Below are positions 46,001 through 53,446 of a stretch of 64,000 bases of DNA, piece after piece. Each line of letters begins with the position of its first letter. Position 1 is the first letter of the stretch. The stretch spans positions 186,001-250,000 of the forward strand of contig NZ_RAPY01000004.1 in the NCBI RefSeq assembly GCF_003610355.1, in the 5' to 3' direction. Below the pieces are notes generated by a model, which saw only the letters and a list, made by a program, of their open reading frames with translations, had not been told where the DNA came from and made no database searches. Origin of the DNA: Sphingobacterium detergens. Lineage in GTDB: Bacteria > Bacteroidota > Bacteroidia > Sphingobacteriales > Sphingobacteriaceae. The position numbers and the translations under genes are program-made.

Positions 46001-46717
46001 TACTGTCGCCTCATTTAATGTCCCCGTTTTTAATGCCAGTGTGATAACTCCAAGATTGTTTGTGACTGGGATAGTGATGCTTTCATACCCTATATAGGAT
46101 ATGATGATATTTGTACCTACGGAAGAATTATCTAAAGTGAATTCTCCATTACCATTGGTGATGGTGCCTTTTTTTCTTCCTTGTATCATTACGTTGGCAC
46201 CGACAAGTACATTGCCATTTTCGTCAACAACTTTTCCCCTTATTTTGGACTGGTCTTTAAGATTAAGTAGTAGTATTGTTTCTTTTAATTGAATACCACC
46301 AATTTCAGACTGACGCTGTTTAACCATGATCATATCTTTCTCCAGTTCAAAAAAGATGGGGGTATTCTTTTCAAGGGTTTTTAATGCCTCTTGTAAAGGG
46401 AGATTGTTAAATGAGACAGAGGTACAGGTCAATGGATCAATATTTGGTGCTGCCCATAAATAATGGTAACCCGTCTGAATGTTAATTTCTTGCAGTATCT
46501 TTCGCAGACTAACATTTTTTTTGTTGATATTGACTCTTTGTGCCATGGTATTGGCCTGGACCCCCATCATCCCTAAAAGTAATAGTGATGATAAAGAGAT
46601 TTTCATAAGCGCATTGGTAAATATACGCGATACAGATTTTTCACCTGTACTTTGTTCATCTGTCGGGACTACACAAAAGAAGTCTCCAACATCTTTTTTG
46701 GTAAAAAAATGATACAT
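43088..46717 (-). CDS. SusC/RagA TonB-dependent transporter with STN signalling domain
   Basis: A 1209-residue outer-membrane transporter. A long basic leader with signal peptide (FTNALMKISLSSLLLLGMMG) is followed by an STN domain (about 60-120, VNINKKNVSLRKILQEINIQ), a CarboxypepD-like domain (about 155-225), the plug (VNTGYQKLPKDRVTGSF, TPLIVIDGYPVET, NPMNIASITVLKDGVAASIY, GVIVVTTKSG) and the barrel. The STN domain touches FecR in the periplasm, so this transporter also signals to the ECF sigma factor encoded at the operon start. Confidence 0.95.
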   Translation of the reverse strand: MYHFFTKKDVGDFFCVVPTDEQSTGEKSVSRIFTNALMKISLSSLLLLGMMGVQANTMAQRVNINKKNVSLRKILQEINIQTGYHYLWAAPNIDPLTCTSVSFNNLPLQEALKTLEKNTPIFFELEKDMIMVKQRQSEIGGIQLKETILLLNLKDQSKIRGKVVDENGNVLVGANVMIQGRKKGTITNGNGEFTLDNSSVGTNIIISYIGYESITIPVTNNLGVITLALKTGTLNEATVEVNTGYQKLPKDRVTGSFSYVSGEKLERKLATDLKSALEGQTTGLTIDKAGKIEIRGVSTFNAQKTPLIVIDGYPVETTIDDINPMNIASITVLKDGVAASIYGSRAANGVIVVTTKSGQNSEPKISYSGFVNIIQKPQLKYLNKATTSDYIDAEIDLFNLNPNGPSTMDPYNMSRVTYLLMQEREGKISHQDAMTEINGLRGINALNQIQDLFFRNKVTHQHNINIAGGSPKSSYNFSVNYQQTKDNLINNDSKRLITDFKNEWQLFPFLTAGAAANFTYNKGNSTSFTYSTIYGPELVGDNYQSLVGFSGGSMIMPYTNLLDGNGNPAAIWGISQYKVNTYKNTPGMKSWDYVPLEDMGKMPSYSNVYNFRMSGFLRANIVEGLTAEVGGNWVKGTANVKNIQRADSYNARIAYNDGTSKSNPANHYIPDGSILDEFKNINETWTLRTQLNYRKNFSDNKHLLHALVGNEIRKITSDNNRLATRAGYNENAGSFIPVNIKDFTAGIYNADMLFPNGSVSLTDGSLTYGDNRFVSWYANGSYEYDNRFILSGSIRLDLTNFFGTDKKYRYKPLWSLGGTYKLSNEKWWDKAVFSKLNIRGSYGINGNISLRNGPFLILSVGSYSPTTGGVSYGVSSPPNKQLRWEKTNIANAGIDFGLFNNAIEGSFDYYNKNSSDLLAADAADPTLGFSSLTKNVGKMTNHGFELGLNVHAIKNSRFSWDILPNISFNANKVKHYNVNRPYTGSYTTPGGIMVAGYPSDGLWGYRFAGLNELGQTQVYTRDNQVVLASNAEVTDLVYQGTFRPKWDLALTNRFSYQNWDLSFMFIAKLGHKYRKDTFSGSNYQNRHVAERWRKPGDEKNTIYPVLEEWNMDMFSFPFADVNVGNASYAKLRDITLSYNLEKLSKRIGLTNARIFVQGRNLFRITAKGVDIDPETTEFNVSGGTGAGTDQGFTSLPLPREIFIGLRFGL

Positions 46718-46770
46718 TTGTTACGGTTAATTGATTTTAAATAATGGTAGTTTACGATCCTTTAACTTTA

Positions 46771-46800
46771 ATTAAGGGGACGTTGGCGCGTCTCCTTAAT
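46771..46800 (-). promoter_or_regulatory. Hairpin between FecR and SusC genes
   Basis: ATTAAGGGGACG (46771-46782) pairs with CGTCTCCTTAAT (46789-46800) except for one mismatch. It stands in the 144-bp gap where the sigma-dependent promoter of SusC is usually found, and may act as partial terminator between the regulators and the transporter. Confidence 0.5.
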
Positions 46801-46861
46801 CAATCTGACATAAATTTGCGGGTGTGTTCTCCTTTCTTTTAGTGATATTAGATTAATAACG

Positions 46862-48004
46862 TTAGTTTATTTTAACTTTTGATTTTTCTACAATAAAATT
46901 GGCGTTACTGGCTTTCGATAATAACCTAAATAAATCTTCAGCACTGGCATAACGCGGAATAATTCCTTCAATTTTTACCTTCCTTAGTTTTTGATCTATA
47001 AATTCAAAATCGAAATCATACCACCGTGCAAGTTTAACCATGACGTTTTCCAAGGGCTCTGCGACAAATTCGAACTGATCTTTAGTCCAGGCAATATCGG
47101 ATTGATTATCTACTTCACGTTTATAAGTATTTTGACCAAGTGTCGATACGGCCTGTTCGTTTGGTTTTAAAATGATAGCTTCTTTTGTGGCCGTACTATT
47201 ATAATTGATTTTTACAGATCCCTCCATTAGCGTTGTGATTGTGGATTTGTCTTCACTATAGCTGCTTACATTAAATTTTGTGCCCAGCACCTGGATTTCC
47301 TGTTCATTACATTGTACGAAAAATGGAACAGCGGTACCATCTCCATTTTTAATTTTGCTGATTTCAAAAAAAGCCTCCCCAATAAGCTTTACTGTCCTTT
47401 GTTTACGATCAAATTCCTCCGGAAATATCAACGTAGAAGCGGCGTTTAATCTAACTGCACTGCCATCGGGAAGCAATATCTGATATTGACCTCCTTTTGG
47501 AGTGCTTATAATCAATGTTTTTCCCTGTTTTAAAGGATTATTTGACGTGATTTTTTTTAATTCTTCAGAAATGTTGAAATATTTTTTTTCGACCGGTAGT
47601 TGTAGTGATTTTCCATCTTCAAGTTGAATGGAAGCGCGAAAACTGCCTGGAACAATATTCCGTGAGGTACGCTCGAGCTTAAGATTCCAAAGGAGGATAA
47701 ATAGCGCCGCAATTGTACAGGCGGCAATTGCGATCCCATATTTTTTAATAATAAGATGAAAGAGATTAGGTCTTTCAAATGTAATCTTACTTTTTGCTTT
47801 TTCAATTACCTCATGAACTGGTAAAGAAAAAGCCCAATCGACATCTTGTTCATAGGTATTATTTGAAACCAAGCTTTGAAATAATTCTTCATGATGTGCT
47901 GAGGAGGACCGCCAATGATCCAATTTTGTCTCACCCTCATCGGATAAGATCCCAAGCTTTTTTGCAGATATTAATTCACTTACTTCGAAAGGGCTCAGCT
48001 CCAT
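46862..48004 (-). CDS. FecR-family anti-sigma factor
   Basis: A 380-residue inner-membrane protein: cytoplasmic N-terminus (1-90), one membrane helix (YGIAIAACTIAALFILLWNL, about 90-108), then a FecR domain (ILLPDGSAVRLNAASTLIFP, VKLIGEAFFEISKIKNG, VLGTKFNVSSYSEDKSTITT) and C-terminal DUF4974-like region (AEPLENVMVKLARWYDFDFE). It should regulate the ECF sigma factor encoded upstream. Confidence 0.94.
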   Translation of the reverse strand: MELSPFEVSELISAKKLGILSDEGETKLDHWRSSSAHHEELFQSLVSNNTYEQDVDWAFSLPVHEVIEKAKSKITFERPNLFHLIIKKYGIAIAACTIAALFILLWNLKLERTSRNIVPGSFRASIQLEDGKSLQLPVEKKYFNISEELKKITSNNPLKQGKTLIISTPKGGQYQILLPDGSAVRLNAASTLIFPEEFDRKQRTVKLIGEAFFEISKIKNGDGTAVPFFVQCNEQEIQVLGTKFNVSSYSEDKSTITTLMEGSVKINYNSTATKEAIILKPNEQAVSTLGQNTYKREVDNQSDIAWTKDQFEFVAEPLENVMVKLARWYDFDFEFIDQKLRKVKIEGIIPRYASAEDLFRLLSKASNANFIVEKSKVKIN

Positions 48005-48102
48005 AAATTCTTTGGTTAGTATTTATAATTATAACAGAATTCGAAGCTAGAATTGCTATTCCTTTTTTAGTTTTATTTGTAATTGTTTGATTGTTAGTGT
48101 TT

Positions 48103-48705
48103 TTATTTTTTCAATGTGTCGATTAATAATAATAATAGAAGATAATCGCCATTGTCTAATAGCTGTTTTAGCAAAGCCAACCCCTTTGTTTTCTGTGTGT
48201 AAACAGTGCTGCTAGTTATATTTAATTTTTCCGCAATTTCTTTCGTATCTAGGCCATCTATGATATTTAATTTCATAATGGTAGCACATTGAGTAGGTAG
48301 TTTTTCTAAGGCATTTTTGATCAGTTGTAATGTTTCTGCATAAATAATCCACCTGCTATCGTCTTCAACAATACTGCTTATTTGATTGGCATAATTGTCA
48401 TAATTTGTCAAGCGTCTTTTTCGCTTGTCCAGGTAATTGATAGCCGCATTTTTTGTACTGAGGTAAAGAAATGACTTTAGCTTGTCGTAAGAATCAAAAT
48501 GAAAGTCTGTTGACCAAATTTTTAAAAGAACATCTTGGACAAGCTCCTCTGCACTTTCTTTTTCTATATCGAACTTGATCGCATATAGGCATAATGGTGA
48601 ATAAAACCTATGAAATAGGAATTCAAAAGCTTTTTCATCTTTTCTTAAAAAAGCTAGGAATAATTTGGATTCGTTTAATGCGTCTTCCATGTACTGGTAG
48701 AACAA
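48103..48705 (-). CDS. ECF sigma factor
   Basis: A 200-residue sigma factor with region 2 (KAFEFLFHRFYSPLCLYAIK, EELVQDVLLKIWSTDF) and region 4 (LEKLPTQCATIMKLNIIDGL, DTKEIAEKLNITSSTVYTQK). First gene of the large SusCD operon. A hydrophobic tail (YLLLLLLIDTLKK) is common in this Bacteroidota subgroup. Confidence 0.94.
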   Translation of the reverse strand: MFYQYMEDALNESKLFLAFLRKDEKAFEFLFHRFYSPLCLYAIKFDIEKESAEELVQDVLLKIWSTDFHFDSYDKLKSFLYLSTKNAAINYLDKRKRRLTNYDNYANQISSIVEDDSRWIIYAETLQLIKNALEKLPTQCATIMKLNIIDGLDTKEIAEKLNITSSTVYTQKTKGLALLKQLLDNGDYLLLLLLIDTLKK

Positions 48706-48965
48706 ATTAATGAATTTTTAGACATAAATGAAAGGATAAGAAAAGATTTTGGATGATAGAAGAGGATATATAATTTTTCCCCTGATATTAAAATAATTGA
48801 TGGTGACAATTTTCATTCGTTGAAAGATAACATGAAAATATCAGCTACCATCAAATGGAAGGAAAATTAAACTGTTTCTGTTTTTAATATTTATCCAAAG
48901 TTAGTCATTAAGCTTCTTTATCGCAGTGGTTCGGCTGATAGATCGTTACTGCTTAGATAGAGCTA

Positions 48966-49628
48966 TTAATGGTTTAGATCTTTATGTAGTATCTTCTGTA
49001 TGAGCGATTCAATTTCTTTTGCATGAGTTACTGTCATAAAATGACCGGCTCTTTGAATGATAAAAGTGGGGATTACATTTCTAATTGGGATAATGCGGTC
49101 TTTGCTGCCATGGATATGGACCAAGTCGTTGGGAATAGTTTTGTTTTTCCATTTTACGATTTGATTGATCGCCCAAGACAGAAATTTAGCATCGGTCTCT
49201 TGTAGTATTTGTTTAAGCATCATTTTATCTTCTTTTAAGCTTATACCAAAGAAGTAATTTGATAAAATATGATGTGATTTTAGAACTGAAGCAGGAATAA
49301 ATTTGTGGATTCTCAGTGTTCCGATAAGTTTGTAAAGTTTAGGAAGTTCGTTATCATCTTTTGCTGATGCGAGTAAAATAACTTGTTTTACATCAATAAT
49401 TTTAGCTATTTCCATGGCAACCATACCACCGAAAGATAATCCAATAAGAACGGGACATTTAGTCGTAATTTTAGTGGATAATCGTTGTGCATAGCATGAA
49501 ATTGATTCTGTTGAAATTGGAGGGATCCATTCTAAGTGTATGACATTTAAGCCCCCAAAATTTATTTTGTCAAAAACCCTTCGGTCAACACCTAATCCAC
49601 TAAGTATATAAATATGGGTATCGGACAT
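48966..49628 (-). CDS. Alpha/beta hydrolase
   Basis: A roughly 220-residue cytoplasmic hydrolase. Starting at M of SDTHIYILSGLGVDRRVF, the elbow GLSFGG holds the nucleophile Ser (about 80), and the catalytic Asp and His are likely in HGSKDRIIP and RAGHFMTV. I chose ATG at 49628; the longer frame from 49685 adds a polar stretch with no signal. Related proteins are often annotated as alpha/beta hydrolases of unknown substrate. It is divergent from nothing and follows its own spacer. Confidence 0.8.
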   Translation of the reverse strand: MSDTHIYILSGLGVDRRVFDKINFGGLNVIHLEWIPPISTESISCYAQRLSTKITTKCPVLIGLSFGGMVAMEIAKIIDVKQVILLASAKDDNELPKLYKLIGTLRIHKFIPASVLKSHHILSNYFFGISLKEDKMMLKQILQETDAKFLSWAINQIVKWKNKTIPNDLVHIHGSKDRIIPIRNVIPTFIIQRAGHFMTVTHAKEIESLIQKILHKDLNH

Positions 49629-49732
49629 GATGGTAGGTTTAAATGCATTTTGACTACAATTTATTAATAATGTGTCGGTATCCAAAATTAGAAAAATATT
49701 AGGCTAGGGAAGTTCATATGATTTATTAACAA

Positions 49733-49770
49733 AAAACAAGATACCCAAAAACGAGTGGATATCTTGTTTT
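49733..49770 (-). terminator. Terminator after the Old Yellow Enzyme gene
   Basis: AAAACAAGATA (49733-49743) pairs with TATCTTGTTTT (49760-49770). On the minus strand it ends in a T run, about 90 bases past the OYE stop. Confidence 0.75.
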
Positions 49771-49858
49771 ATCCATAAAAACGAAAGCTCGTCTTTTACG
49801 GATTATTATCATATAACTGTTAATATGAATTATTAGAATACTTCGCGCATTGAACTAG

Positions 49859-50923
49859 CTAAGACAATGTTGCTAAGCTTTTAGCCTCAAAGATAGATAA
49901 GTCTTCGAATTGTTCTGCTTGAACTTTTTTTACCCAATTTGGATCTTGTAAGATCGCCCGACCTACTGCGACCAAATCGAAGTCCCCTCTTTCATATCGA
50001 CGTACCAATTCATCTAGTGAAGCTGGAGACGACTTAAATTCTGAATTGGTAAATACTTCACCAAAATCTTTGTCAAGTCCTACTGACCCTACCGTTATTG
50101 TCGGTTGGCCAGAAACCTTTTTCAGCCATCCGGCGAAATTTAAATCGCTGCCTTCAAATTCTGGCTCCCAATAGCGTCGTTGGCTTCCGTGGAAAATATC
50201 TATGCCTGCATCAACTAATGGTAAAATCCAATCTTCCATTACCTTTGGGGTAGGGGCTAATCTTGCCGTATAATCTTGTTGTTTCCATTGTGATAGTCTG
50301 ATGATAATTACAAAATCCGGTCCAACGGCTTTTCGCATTGCTTTCACAACTTCGACAGCAAATCTGGAACGTTCCTTTATCGTTTTACCACCGAATTCAT
50401 CTGATCTGTGGTTCATCCCCTCCCAAAAGAATTGATCAATCAAATAACCATGTGCGGCGTGTATTTCAAAGGCATCGAAACCTAGCTCTTTTGCAGATCT
50501 TGCAGCATCAGCATACGCTTGGATAGTATTTTCTATATCGGCCAAAGTCATTGTGTCGGGACTTTCAAAAGCCGCTGGCGGAGTCCACTGCATTGGGGTA
50601 TACCCTACATGCCATATTTGAGGTGCTATTTTACCTCCTTTTGCGTGGACAGCATTTAGAATGTTCTTCCAGCCGTTTAAAGCTTGGTCTCCATAAAAAT
50701 TTGGAATGTCCTTTAAGTTTTTTGACGCTGGCCTTTCGATTACAGTTCCTTCGGTTAGAATCAAACCAACGTCCCCGGCTGCCCGTCGTTCATAATAACC
50801 TGTAACGACATCTCCAGGGATCCCGTCAGTAGAAAATGCTCGTGTCATGGGAGCCATGACGAAACGGTTTTTTAATACAAGATTTTTGTATTGGAACGGA
50901 CTGAAAAGTGTTTGTATGCTCAT
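49859..50923 (-). CDS. NADH:flavin oxidoreductase / Old Yellow Enzyme family
   Basis: A 354-residue FMN-dependent ene-reductase. The TIM barrel is recognised by LFSPFQYKNLVLKNRFVMAP at the N-terminus, the active-site segment EIHAAHGYLIDQFFWEGMNH (His-His pair and Tyr), RSDEFGG, and the C-terminal phosphate-binding part TVGSVG with VAVGRAILQDPNWVKK. It reduces activated C=C bonds of electrophiles using NAD(P)H. It is transcribed away from the HxlR-type regulator, which should control it through repeats in the shared promoter. Confidence 0.95.
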   Translation of the reverse strand: MSIQTLFSPFQYKNLVLKNRFVMAPMTRAFSTDGIPGDVVTGYYERRAAGDVGLILTEGTVIERPASKNLKDIPNFYGDQALNGWKNILNAVHAKGGKIAPQIWHVGYTPMQWTPPAAFESPDTMTLADIENTIQAYADAARSAKELGFDAFEIHAAHGYLIDQFFWEGMNHRSDEFGGKTIKERSRFAVEVVKAMRKAVGPDFVIIIRLSQWKQQDYTARLAPTPKVMEDWILPLVDAGIDIFHGSQRRYWEPEFEGSDLNFAGWLKKVSGQPTITVGSVGLDKDFGEVFTNSEFKSSPASLDELVRRYERGDFDLVAVGRAILQDPNWVKKVQAEQFEDLSIFEAKSLATLS

Positions 50924-50949
50924 TTTTTTATATCATTTGCGAGTTTCTT

Positions 50950-51020
50950 TACAAAGATATTTTAAATAGTGTATTTTTGTAACTATTGATAGTGTAAAGT
51001 AGTTACCTTTGCGTAACTAT
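50950..51020. promoter_or_regulatory. Divergent promoter with HxlR-type operator repeats
   Basis: GTAACTAT occurs at 50979-50986 and 51013-51020, ACTAT-TG-ATAGT at 50982-50993, and TAGTTAC at 51000-51006. A minus-strand -7 box TATCTTTG (50952-50959) serves the OYE gene; a plus-strand box TACCTTTG (51004-51011) serves the regulator. The operators overlap the promoter elements, so the regulator probably represses both genes. Confidence 0.65.
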
Positions 51021-51034
51021 CAAATGTTTTGGCA

Positions 51035-51376
51035 ATGAAAAGAACTGATTTTAAGAATTGTTCATGCGCGATGCAACGCTCTATGGGAATTTTGGGGACA
51101 AGATGGAAGCCCATTATTATATACACACTAAGAGATCGAAAAGCCCGATTTGGACAACTCGATGCATTGATCGAAAATATTTCAAGAAAAGTACTGACAT
51201 CCTCTTTAAAAGAATTGGAGGAAGATGGTATTATTTTGAGGGAGGAATTTAAAGAGTTACCTCCTCGGGTGGAATACGCTCTGACTGAAAAGGGAAAGGC
51301 ACTTATTCCGATTATGTGTCAGTTAGCAAAATGGAATGAGGAATATTATGAGGAGCCTGCACCGTTGATATTATAA
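51035..51376 (+). CDS. HxlR-type MarR-like regulator
   Basis: A 113-residue winged-helix repressor. The HxlR family shows a conserved Cys near the N-terminus (KNCSCAMQRSMGILGTRWKP), the HTH (RFGQLDALIENISRKVLTSS) and the wing (LPPRVEYALTEKGKALIPIM). Cys 10 and 12 near the start may sense electrophiles or oxidants. I chose ATG at 51035 over the upstream TTG. It is divergent from the OYE gene and very likely its regulator. Confidence 0.93.
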   Translation: MKRTDFKNCSCAMQRSMGILGTRWKPIIIYTLRDRKARFGQLDALIENISRKVLTSSLKELEEDGIILREEFKELPPRVEYALTEKGKALIPIMCQLAKWNEEYYEEPAPLIL

Positions 51377-51520
51377 GAAATAGCAAGTACTTTACTTTTT
51401 TTGGATTATATATACTGTTTTTTACTGAAATGTAATAACAAGAATATATATAACTAACAGAATATGAAATTTTAAACCCAGACGGTTCATATTTATTTAA
51501 AATTTAGGTAATATTGAATT

Positions 51521-52114
51521 GTGAAAAACAAGGTAAATCAAGAACACAATAAACAAGATTTCATCGAATCTTTTCGTGAAGGTGAAAGAGAAGGGTTGAA
51601 GTTCTTGTACAAAACCTTTTATAGTCCAATGTGTTATTTTCTCGAAAAAATGAACTTGGATAAAGTTATTATTGAGGAAATTGTCCAGGATGTGTTTTTA
51701 AAGCTATGGGAAAGACGGAGCGATTTTAATCATTTTGAGTCGATCCGGAGTTTTTTATATACAAGTTGCAGAAACGCGGCACTTAATCGGATTCAACAAC
51801 ATAAGAGATCACAACAGCTTGCTGATAACTATATCACACAGGTTGATCTGATAGATTTGCCTGTCAGCCATCAAATGATCTATCTAGAAACGCTACGTGA
51901 GGTTCACGACGCTATAGAGACCTTGCCAGAACAGTGTCGACATGTAATATACAAGCTGGTCGTCGAAGATTTAAGTCCACAAGAAGTTGCGATTTCCTTA
52001 GGTATTACCACAAGTACCGTATATAATCAAAAGAAAAGAGGAATTGAACTTCTCAGGCAAAGGCTTAGGCCTGATCAGTTTTTTTGTTTACTGTTACTCC
52101 TTCTGTATTATTAG
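51521..52114 (+). CDS. ECF sigma factor
   Basis: A 197-residue sigma factor starting at GTG 51521. Region 2 is GLKFLYKTFYSPMCYFLEKM and EEIVQDVFLKLWERR; region 4 is IETLPEQCRHVIYKLVVEDL and SPQEVAISLGITTSTVYNQK. First gene of a sigma-FecR-SusC-SusD-thioredoxin operon. Short hydrophobic tail (FFCLLLLLLYY). Confidence 0.93.
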   Translation: MKNKVNQEHNKQDFIESFREGEREGLKFLYKTFYSPMCYFLEKMNLDKVIIEEIVQDVFLKLWERRSDFNHFESIRSFLYTSCRNAALNRIQQHKRSQQLADNYITQVDLIDLPVSHQMIYLETLREVHDAIETLPEQCRHVIYKLVVEDLSPQEVAISLGITTSTVYNQKKRGIELLRQRLRPDQFFCLLLLLLYY

Positions 52115-52213
52115 GTTGTAAATTATAAATTTGATTTTCAGTTGATTATAAAAACATTCCCCATCTCTTTAGAGAAACGAAATCAAAATATTGTTTTAAG
52201 TATATAAAGCAAT

Positions 52214-53356
52214 ATGGAGCATACAACCGAACATATCATCTATTTATTGAGTAAATCAAAACTTGAAGGATTAAGTTATGAGGAGCAATTGCAACTAGAT
52301 TCTTGGCGCCTCAATGCGGCTTCGAACCGAGAAGTATGTGATATGTTGGATAACAAGGAGATGTTAGATAGAGATTTGAAGGGTTTATATGCTTACGATT
52401 GGGAAGCATCCTTTGAAACTTTTGAACAGGAGCATCTGAGCGCTCCAAAAACTATTTTCCCTTTTAGAAGGATTTGGTCGTATGGAATCGCTGCAGTACT
52501 AATAGGTACCTTAACATTATTTTTTGTTCGTTACCTGATGGATACTGGATATCAGGCAAATCCAGACGTAAAAATCCTCCCCGCTCAAACCGCAGGTACA
52601 ATCTACCTGAAAAATGGAGATTCGATCGCTATTTCACCTAAAGATACTGTATTGTCTTTGGCTACTCTACCCAATAACCTGACTAAGGGCAATGATAGCT
52701 TACTTATTTCTACCCCAAAAGGTGGTAAAATGGCCGTTCTCTTACCAGATGGTACTAAGGTCTGGATGAATGCTGAGACCCAATTGGATTATTATGAAAC
52801 AGATAGTCTCAGACAAGTTCGATTGATCGGCGAAGCTTATTTTGAAGTAGCAAAGAAATACTTCTCCTCAGGAGAAGTATCACAAGTGAAACCATTTAAT
52901 GTTCAAACCGGAAATATTCATGTGACGGTATTAGGTACGCATTTTAATGTTAAGGCAAATAAAAGTCTAAGTGACTTTAGGACTACCTTATATGAAGGAA
53001 AAGTGAAGGTTCAACAAGGAGAAAGGCAGATTATTTTATCTCCTGGAGAGGAGGCATATATCAATATTGGTCATATCCAACGTAGAACCATAGATACTGA
53101 AATTGGTAATGCATTGAAAGATGGTTATTTTATATTCAACTCTGAACCGCTGTCTGTTATTATGGAGGATATTTCTGCTTGGTATAACGTCAATGTGGTT
53201 TACCTCGATAACGAGATAAAGTCAGAAAAATTTGAAGGGATGTTGTCCCGTAATAGCCGCTTAAAAGATATTATCAATGTACTAGAGAGTACAGGAAAAG
53301 TCAATTTCAAATTTAAAGAAAACACGATTTATGTAGATAAAAAGCAATCTAAATGA
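52214..53356 (+). CDS. FecR-family anti-sigma factor
   Basis: A 380-residue protein: cytoplasmic part (1-85), one membrane helix (YGIAAVLIGTLTLFFVRYLM, about 93-112), then FecR motifs (MAVLLPDGTKVWMNAETQLD, VRLIGEAYFEVAKKYF, VLGTHFNVKANKSLSDFRTT, YEGKVKV) and a C-terminal DUF4974-like part (EPLSVIMEDISAWYNVNVVY). It should pass the signal from SusC to the upstream sigma factor. Confidence 0.94.
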   Translation: MEHTTEHIIYLLSKSKLEGLSYEEQLQLDSWRLNAASNREVCDMLDNKEMLDRDLKGLYAYDWEASFETFEQEHLSAPKTIFPFRRIWSYGIAAVLIGTLTLFFVRYLMDTGYQANPDVKILPAQTAGTIYLKNGDSIAISPKDTVLSLATLPNNLTKGNDSLLISTPKGGKMAVLLPDGTKVWMNAETQLDYYETDSLRQVRLIGEAYFEVAKKYFSSGEVSQVKPFNVQTGNIHVTVLGTHFNVKANKSLSDFRTTLYEGKVKVQQGERQIILSPGEEAYINIGHIQRRTIDTEIGNALKDGYFIFNSEPLSVIMEDISAWYNVNVVYLDNEIKSEKFEGMLSRNSRLKDIINVLESTGKVNFKFKENTIYVDKKQSK

Positions 53357-53362
53357 AAAGAC

Positions 53363-53395
53363 GAAGCCCTAAACGCTTGCAACAAATAGGGCTTC
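53363..53395 (+). promoter_or_regulatory. Hairpin between FecR and SusC genes
   Basis: GAAGCCCT (53363-53370) pairs with AGGGCTTC (53388-53395) in the 90-bp gap after FecR. It stands at the same relative place as the hairpin in the large minus-strand operon. Confidence 0.5.
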
Positions 53396-53446
53396 TGGTC
53401 AAGCAATTCTAACTGTAACTGAATTTTAATTCTTAACCTAAAACAA

